This document shows, piece by piece, positions 58,556 through 64,000 of a DNA stretch of 64,000 bases (its first letter is position 1; the number at the start of each line of letters is the position of its first letter). Source of the stretch: Caldichromatium japonicum (GTDB taxonomy: Bacteria; Pseudomonadota; Gammaproteobacteria; Chromatiales; Chromatiaceae); the NCBI RefSeq assembly GCF_011290485.1, contig NZ_CP048029.1, positions 2,180,501-2,244,500 on the forward strand, in the 5' to 3' direction. A program made the translations under genes and the position numbers. Under the pieces are notes generated by a model. That model was not told where the DNA came from. It saw only the letters and a list, made by a program, of their open reading frames with translations, and did not search any database.

Positions 58556-59317
58556 ATGGTCGCGTCTGTTTCTGCGTCTACCACCAAACGCGGCGAGCGT
58601 TTATATGTCGAGATCGCAACCTCCAGGGCCGCGGTCCGCGAGGCGCAGGCGCTACGCTACCGGGTCTTCGGCGAGGAGATGGGGGCCCAGCTCAAAGGAG
58701 AGCCGGGCTATGATCATGACGAGTTCGATGATTACTGCCAGCATCTCCTGGTCCGCGACTCGCGTACCGGCCGGGTTGTCGGGTGCACGCGCCTGCTGAC
58801 AGACACCAGCGCCCAGCAGATCGGGCGTTTTTATTCCGAGGGTGAATTCGATCTCAGCGCTATCAAGCGGCTCAACGGGCGTCTGTTAGAGGTGGGACGG
58901 ACCTGCATCGCTACTGAGTTCCGGCAAGGCCCAGCAATCGCGGTGCTCTGGTCGGGTCTGGCAGGCTTCATCCAGATCCACGGCTTTGATTATCTCTTTG
59001 GCTGCGCGAGCCTGCCCCTTGGTGAGTACGACCTGCAAGCGGCGGCGATCATGAATCGGCTGCGCCGCCAGGCCCTGGCACCAGAAGAGTATCGGGTCAA
59101 ACCACGGCTTCCCTTGTTAACCACCCAGGTTGCCGATGAGGTCTTGGACGCCCCCCTGCCACCGCTCTTACGGACCTATATCCGTCTCGGCGCGAAGGTC
59201 TGTGGCGAACCCTGCCGCGATCCCGATTTCGGGGTTGCGGATGTATTGATATTGCTCAATATTGATCAATTGAATCCCGCCTATTCGCGGCACTTTCTCG
59301 AACGGTATGAGTTCTAA
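58556..59317 (+). CDS. OlsB-like ornithine N-alpha-acyltransferase (GNAT/hemolysin-like)
   Basis: The 253-residue protein matches the autoinducer-synthase-related acyltransferase group that includes OlsB: REAQALRYRVFGEEMGA, HDEFDDYCQHLLVRD, VGCTRLL, RLLEVGRTCI and FDYLFGCASLPL. OlsB puts a 3-hydroxyacyl chain on ornithine, giving lyso-ornithine lipid. Together with the following PlsC-type acyltransferase it could make ornithine lipids, phosphorus-free membrane lipids. SD GAGGA lies six bases upstream. A role on another amino acid cannot be excluded. Confidence 0.82.
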   Translation: MVASVSASTTKRGERLYVEIATSRAAVREAQALRYRVFGEEMGAQLKGEPGYDHDEFDDYCQHLLVRDSRTGRVVGCTRLLTDTSAQQIGRFYSEGEFDLSAIKRLNGRLLEVGRTCIATEFRQGPAIAVLWSGLAGFIQIHGFDYLFGCASLPLGEYDLQAAAIMNRLRRQALAPEEYRVKPRLPLLTTQVADEVLDAPLPPLLRTYIRLGAKVCGEPCRDPDFGVADVLILLNIDQLNPAYSRHFLERYEF

Positions 59318-59398
59318 TGTAAAAATCCCGAGAGGCATGAGGCGCATGAGAGCTTGACGGCAAGGGATCCTGGTTCGGAGTAAAGGCTCGCTTTTATC

Positions 59399-60217
59399 AT
59401 GATGGTCGCGCGTATCCTATGGCGTACTGCGAGACTCAGTGAGCACCTCATCACGGGGAGCGTCATCGCCTGGTCCGCCACCCTGCTCAACCGCCAGCGG
59501 GCAGCTTGGCTACCCCAGGCCGTACGCTGGTGGCACGCGCGCCTGCTGCGCGCACTCGGGGTGCAGGTCTGGGTCAGCGGTCAACTGGAACCAAACTGCT
59601 TACTGGTTGCCAACCACATCTCTTGGCTCGATATCCCCGTTCTAGGCGCACAGGCTGAGATCTATTTTCTGTCGAAATCCGAGGTGAGACGTTGGCCGTT
59701 GATCGGTTGGTTCGCCGAGCTCGCCGGAACCCGTTTCATCGAGCGCGGTGCCTATCAAGCCGAGGCCGTAATCCGGCAGCTTGGCTCCGATCTCGAACAG
59801 GGGCGTACGACAATGATCTTTCCGGAGGGAACAACGACCGACGGCCAAAAGGTCAGACCCTTTCATCCCCGTCTATTCACCATCGCTCAGACAAGTGCAA
59901 GGCACATCCAGCCGGTAGCGATCCGCTACCGGCGTCTGGATGATCCGGCCCCTGATCTGACCGTGCCCTATATCGGTGATGACAGCCTGTTGGCCAACCT
60001 GTGGCGGGTCATCTGTCATCCAGGTCTGATCGCCCAGGTTGTTTTCCTCGACCCGATCCAACCCCATGCGGGTGAGACCCGCCGCGCCCTGGCCCAGCGG
60101 GCCCGCGCATCGATCCTTGCTGCGCTCTCTGCGCTGGATCATCCAGCTGACGGTGGCACTACCATGCCGGCAGATGTTGGCCCCCTATCATTCCCAAGCG
60201 AGACCCAAGCGGCCTGA
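59399..60217 (+). CDS. PlsC-type acyltransferase (OlsA-like)
   Basis: The 272-residue membrane-associated acyltransferase has the catalytic VANHISWLDIPVLG (HxxxxD), FIERGAYQ and FPEGTTTDGQKVRPFHPRL motifs of 1-acylglycerol-3-phosphate acyltransferases, with an N-terminal hydrophobic start (SEHLITGSVIAWSATLL). Next to an OlsB-like gene it most likely adds the second acyl chain to lyso-ornithine lipid, but lysophosphatidate is an alternative substrate. It is followed after 6 bp by a glycosyltransferase. Confidence 0.85.
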   Translation: MMVARILWRTARLSEHLITGSVIAWSATLLNRQRAAWLPQAVRWWHARLLRALGVQVWVSGQLEPNCLLVANHISWLDIPVLGAQAEIYFLSKSEVRRWPLIGWFAELAGTRFIERGAYQAEAVIRQLGSDLEQGRTTMIFPEGTTTDGQKVRPFHPRLFTIAQTSARHIQPVAIRYRRLDDPAPDLTVPYIGDDSLLANLWRVICHPGLIAQVVFLDPIQPHAGETRRALAQRARASILAALSALDHPADGGTTMPADVGPLSFPSETQAA

Positions 60218-60223
60218 TCCCTC

Positions 60224-61435
60224 ATGTCCAACCAAGACCAGGCGCTGGCCGGTGGCCCGCTGAAGATCGCCATCGTGACCGAGACCTATCCGCCCGAGAT
60301 CAATGGTGTCGCCAATACGATGCGCTATCTGGCGACGGGTATGGCCGCGCGCGGTCATGCCGTGCAGGTCATCCGACCACGCCAGCCTGCTGACGCCACC
60401 TGTGTTCCCGACAGTAGCTGTGAGCACCATCTGGTGCCGGGTCTGCCCATTCCGGGATATCGCAGCCTCCGCTTTGGTCTGCCGGTTTATTGGCGTCTGC
60501 GTCGCCTCTGGAAGACCAATCCGCCCGATCTCGTCTATATCGCGACTCAAGGGCCCCTGGGCCATGCAGCTCTCGCTGCGGCGCGCTCGCTCAAGATCCC
60601 CAGCGTGACGGGCTTTCATACCCATTTTCAGCGTTATAGCCAACATTACGGGCTGGGGCTGCTCACCCGTCAGATCGAAAAGCGCCTCAAACATTTCCAC
60701 AATCATTCAGACGCTACCCTGGTCCCAACGGAGGAGCTGCGCGCAGCGCTCATTGCCGAAGGTTTTGAGAACGTCTATGTCTTCGGGCGCGGCGTCGATA
60801 CCGAACACTTTGCGCCGAGCCGCCGCTCTGCTGAGCTGCGACGCACCTGGGGATGTGGACCCGAGGATTTGGCGGTGCTCTATGTCGGGCGTATCGCCGC
60901 CGAAAAGAATCTGGCACTCGCCTTGGCTGGGTTTCGCGCCATTCAGGAGCGCCGTCCAGAGGCCCGCTTCGTGCTCGTTGGCGATGGACCTGAGTTCGGA
61001 GCTCTCAAACAGCAACACCCCGATCTGATCTTTGCGGGGGCGCGCAGGGGCGATGAATTGGCCGCGCATTACGCCTCGGGCGATCTGTTTCTTTTCCCGA
61101 GCCTGACCGAGACCTTCGGCAATGTCGTGACCGAGGCCATGGCCAGCGGTTTGCCGGTCATCGCCTTCGCTTATGCGGCAGCAGGGGCCTATATCCGACC
61201 CTGGATCAATGGCGTTCCCGTTGCGCTTGGGGACGAGGATGCATTCATCGCAGCCTGTGTGCAATGCGTCGATGATCCAGAGCGGCTGCGCCGGATGGGG
61301 AGCGAGGCGCGCAAGACGATGCAGGATAGCGGCTGGGAGCGCGTGCTCGCGCGGGCCGAGGAACTGTTATGCGCGGTGATTCATCAACGACGGGCGAACA
61401 ACGCTAATGGAGTCCTGTCATGCAAGCCTGGCTAA
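60224..61435 (+). CDS. Family 4 glycosyltransferase (GT-B), lipid-glycosylation type
   Basis: The 403-residue protein has the GT4 layout: an N-terminal IAIVTETYPPEINGVANTM, FHTHFQRYS, VYVFGRGVDTEHFAP, LYVGRIAAEKNLALAL, VLVGDGP, and the donor-binding FPSLTETFGNVVTEAMASG with the E-x7-E motif. Close relatives are diacylglycerol or phosphatidylinositol glycosyltransferases that use UDP-Glc/GlcA or GDP-Man. In this lipid-gene context a glycolipid product is plausible. It overlaps the PAP2 phosphatase gene by 16 bp. Confidence 0.85.
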   Translation: MSNQDQALAGGPLKIAIVTETYPPEINGVANTMRYLATGMAARGHAVQVIRPRQPADATCVPDSSCEHHLVPGLPIPGYRSLRFGLPVYWRLRRLWKTNPPDLVYIATQGPLGHAALAAARSLKIPSVTGFHTHFQRYSQHYGLGLLTRQIEKRLKHFHNHSDATLVPTEELRAALIAEGFENVYVFGRGVDTEHFAPSRRSAELRRTWGCGPEDLAVLYVGRIAAEKNLALALAGFRAIQERRPEARFVLVGDGPEFGALKQQHPDLIFAGARRGDELAAHYASGDLFLFPSLTETFGNVVTEAMASGLPVIAFAYAAAGAYIRPWINGVPVALGDEDAFIAACVQCVDDPERLRRMGSEARKTMQDSGWERVLARAEELLCAVIHQRRANNANGVLSCKPG

Positions 61436-61947
61436 GACATCTGAATGATCTTGAGGTGAGCGTGTGTCGGGTATGGAGCCGATCCGGCGGTCGGCATCCC
61501 TGGCTTCAACAGCCCTTCGCGATCGTCAGCCGACTGGGGGATGGGGTCTTTTGGTATAGCCTGATGGCCGCCCTGCCCCCGGTCTATGGATTGTCAGGGT
61601 TACAGGCGAGCCTGCACATGCTGCTGACCGGTGCGCTGGCCTTACTGCTCTATAAATTGCTCAAAGGTGCCACCCGGCGCCCTCGGCCTTGTGACCATGC
61701 ACACGACATCACCGCCCTGGTGCCGCCGCTGGATCAATACAGCTTTCCATCTGGGCACAGCTTGCACGCCGTGGCCTTTTCGACGGTCGCGATCGATTAT
61801 TTCCCCGAGCTTGGCTGGCTGCTCGTCCCTTTTACTACCCTGATCGCGCTGTCGCGCATCGTTTTGGGATTGCATTACCCAAGCGATGTCCTGATGGGTA
61901 TCCTGATCGGGCTAGCGCTGGGATATAGCAGCATCCTGTTTGTATAG
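61420..61947 (+). CDS. PAP2 family membrane phosphatase
   Basis: The 175-residue protein has four to five membrane segments and all three PAP2 motifs: KLLKGATRRPRP (KxxxxxxRP), YSFPSGHSLHAVAF (PSGH) and SRIVLGLHYPSDVLMG (SRxxxxxHxxxD). It would dephosphorylate a lipid phosphate at the outer face of the inner membrane, such as phosphatidate, which would free diacylglycerol for the preceding glycosyltransferase, or undecaprenyl pyrophosphate. The 16-bp overlap with the GT4 gene supports joint function. It is convergent with pnp. Confidence 0.88.
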   Translation: MQAWLRHLNDLEVSVCRVWSRSGGRHPWLQQPFAIVSRLGDGVFWYSLMAALPPVYGLSGLQASLHMLLTGALALLLYKLLKGATRRPRPCDHAHDITALVPPLDQYSFPSGHSLHAVAFSTVAIDYFPELGWLLVPFTTLIALSRIVLGLHYPSDVLMGILIGLALGYSSILFV

Positions 61948-62058
61948 GGCCCAGCAAGCGGCATGCCGACCGTTTTCCTCAGTATTGGCCGCTAAGCTCT
62001 GGGGCTCTTGCCTGCCTTGCGGGAGCGCTGGGCGCCCCCGGGCGATCACTGATGTGGA

Positions 62059-64000
62059 TTACTCGTCAGGTCCCACCGCCTTCATGCTTAGCCGGATACG
62101 GCCCTGTTTGTCGATCTCGAGCACCTTGACCCGCACGATATCGCCCTCCTTGAGCTTATCGCTAACCGACTGGACGCGCTCCTCACAGATTTGTGAGATG
62201 TGGACCAGACCATCGCGTCCGGGCAGGATGGTGACGAAAGCACCGAACTCCATCAGCCGTGAGACCCGTCCCTCATAGACCTTGCCGACCTCCACATCAG
62301 CAGTGATGAGCTGGATACGCCGTTTGGCCTCCTCGCCCGCCGCCTTGATGACCGAAAAGATCTTGACCAGTCCATCGTCGCTGATGTCGATGGTAGCGCC
62401 GGTCTCCTCGGTGATGGCCCGGATCACCGAGCCACCCTTGCCGATGACATCGCGGATCTTTTCGGGATGGATCTTGAACTCGATGATCCGCGGTGCATGC
62501 TCAGACATCTCGGGGCGGTGTGAAGGCATCACCTTGTTCATCTCGGCAAGGATATGGAGCCTGGCCTCGCGCGCCTGGGCGAGTGCAATCTCCATGATCT
62601 CGCGGGTGATCCCCTCGATCTTGATGTCCATCTGGAGGGCATTGACACCCTCAGCAGTACCTGCGACCTTGAAGTCCATGTCGCCGAGATGATCCTCATC
62701 GCCCATGATGTCGGTCAGGACCGCGAACCGGTTGTCTTCCTTGATCAGACCCATTGCCACCCCAGCGACAGGGGCCTTGATCGGCACCCCTGCATCCATG
62801 AGCGCCAAACTGGTCCCACAGACGCTCGCCATCGAGCTTGAGCCGTTGGACTCGGTGATCTCCGAAACCACGCGCACTGAATAGGGGAATTCCTCGATGC
62901 TGGGCATGACCGCGAGAACTCCGCGCTTGGCCAGCCGCCCATGACCGATCTCGCGACGCTTAGGGCTGCCGACCCGTCCGATCTCGCCGACACAAAAGGG
63001 CGGGAAGTTGTAATGGAGCATGAAATGCTCCTTCCGCTCTCCTTCCAGTGCGTCGACGATCTGCGAATCGCGCTCGGTGCCCAGGGTAGTCACCACCAGC
63101 GCCTGGGTCTCGCCGCGGGTAAATAAGGCCGAGCCATGGGTACGAGGCAGGACGCTGGTGCGGATACTGATCGGGCGCACGGTCTTAGTATCGCGCCCAT
63201 CGATGCGCGGCTGCCCCATGAGGATGGCATCGCGCACCGTGCGCGCCTCGAGCGCCTCGATGACCTGGCGCACCTGCGCCTCGGGCCAGGCAGGGTTTTC
63301 ACCGCCACAGAGCTGCTCGACGATGGCGTTGCGTGCGTTGTCGAGCGCGGCATGGCGGGCCTGTTTTTCCTTGATCCGATAGGCGGCAGCGATGGATTCA
63401 GCCCCGAGCTCATACACCGCCTGGGTCAGGGCCGGATCGATGACATGCGGCGTCCAGGGGATGGGCGGTCTGCCGACCTCGGCGGCCAGTTCGCGGATCG
63501 CCTGAATCACCACCTGCATCTGCTCATGCCCGAACATCACCGCCCCGAGCATGACTTCCTCGGACAGCTCGCGCGCCTCCGACTCAACCATCAAGACGGC
63601 CTTGTCGGTGCCGGCGACGACCAGGTCTAGATCTGAATCAAGGTTGAGGCCGATCATCGGCGGGTTCAGGATATAGCGCCCGTCTTTGTAGCCGACGCGG
63701 GCGGCGCCAATCGGCCCGTTGAACGGCACGCCCGAGATCATCAGGGCTGCCGAGGCGCCGATCATCGCCGGGACCTCGGGGTTGACCGCCGGATTCAACG
63801 ACTTGACCGTGGCGATGACCTGTACCTCGTTGCAGAACCCCTTGGCAAAGAGGGGGCGCAAGGGGCGATCGATCAGACGCGCGGCCAGGATCTCGCCCTC
63901 GCTCGGGCGGCCTTCACGCCGGAAGAAGCCGCCTGGGATGCGCCCGGCAGCATAGGTCTTTTCCTGATACTCGACGGTCAGCGGCAGGAAATCCTGCGCA
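62059..64000 (-). CDS. pnp: Polynucleotide phosphorylase (N-terminus outside window)
   Basis: PNPase degrades RNA 3' to 5' with phosphate. The frame enters at 64000 inside the first RNase PH domain ([32 protein letters not shown]) and ends at 62059, leaving about 647 residues and missing roughly 50. The second RNase PH core shows [16 protein letters not shown] and [20 protein letters not shown] with [20 protein letters not shown] domain ([16 protein letters not shown]) and an S1 domain ([23 protein letters not shown]) close the protein. rpsO normally lies upstream, beyond the window. Confidence 0.97.
   Translation of the reverse strand, partial: AQDFLPLTVEYQEKTYAAGRIPGGFFRREGRPSEGEILAARLIDRPLRPLFAKGFCNEVQVIATVKSLNPAVNPEVPAMIGASAALMISGVPFNGPIGAARVGYKDGRYILNPPMIGLNLDSDLDLVVAGTDKAVLMVESEARELSEEVMLGAVMFGHEQMQVVIQAIRELAAEVGRPPIPWTPHVIDPALTQAVYELGAESIAAAYRIKEKQARHAALDNARNAIVEQLCGGENPAWPEAQVRQVIEALEARTVRDAILMGQPRIDGRDTKTVRPISIRTSVLPRTHGSALFTRGETQALVVTTLGTERDSQIVDALEGERKEHFMLHYNFPPFCVGEIGRVGSPKRREIGHGRLAKRGVLAVMPSIEEFPYSVRVVSEITESNGSSSMASVCGTSLALMDAGVPIKAPVAGVAMGLIKEDNRFAVLTDIMGDEDHLGDMDFKVAGTAEGVNALQMDIKIEGITREIMEIALAQAREARLHILAEMNKVMPSHRPEMSEHAPRIIEFKIHPEKIRDVIGKGGSVIRAITEETGATIDISDDGLVKIFSVIKAAGEEAKRRIQLITADVEVGKVYEGRVSRLMEFGAFVTILPGRDGLVHISQICEERVQSVSDKLKEGDIVRVKVLEIDKQGRIRLSMKAVGPDE

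Overview
The window is GC-rich gammaproteobacterial chromosome. Its core gene order (rsmI-rnpB-mraZ-rsmH-ftsL-ftsI...ftsZ-lpxC...secA-argJ) is that of Gammaproteobacteria. A photoactive yellow protein (PYP)-phytochrome-GGDEF-EAL receptor next to a PYP-type coumarate ligase points to a phototrophic purple sulfur bacterium (Chromatiaceae). No photosynthesis structural genes and no tRNA or rRNA genes are visible, so the taxonomic call is an inference.

Layout. 1-7,640 (+): the end of a family-2 glycosyltransferase, phoU, recB and recD; recC is not adjacent. 7,674-16,139 (-): hemB, a PYP-type 4-coumarate ligase, the giant photoreceptor ppd, aroE, a beta-hydroxyacid dehydrogenase, a SOUL heme-binding-type protein and a DUF1810 protein. 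The first four are packed as one likely operon that links tetrapyrrole synthesis, coumarate activation, the photoreceptor and the shikimate pathway. 16,273-21,801: a thioredoxin, a decayed IS607-type transposon, small secreted and membrane proteins of unknown role, and a Crp/Fnr regulator with two membrane proteins. 21,847-29,438: ruvC-ruvA with yebC, a two-part LOG-family protein, zapD-yacG, a Nudix-ThiE fusion and argJ.

29,442-50,372 holds secA, an M23 peptidase, dciA, lpxC and the whole division and cell wall (dcw) cluster on the minus strand. The cluster carries two lesions. murE and nearly all of murF are missing between ftsI and mraY, where only a roughly 60-residue MurF C-terminus remains. 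The 3' end of mraZ is shifted out of frame by an 11-bp tandem duplication, while its promoter and TGGG operator repeats stay intact. rnpB and rsmI lie upstream. 52,048-64,000: yraN, a BON lipoprotein, a GlcD-like flavoprotein, ptsP, rppH, a HAD hydrolase, an envelope-lipid cluster (olsB-like, olsA-like, GT4 glycosyltransferase, PAP2 phosphatase) and most of pnp.

The best candidates for new biology are the dual-chromophore photoreceptor operon, whose PYP domain has Gln at the colour-tuning position, and the murE/murF gap. Starts were chosen by family start motifs, Shine-Dalgarno (SD) sequences and stop/start overlaps. Functions are assigned from remembered family motifs, not from searches.
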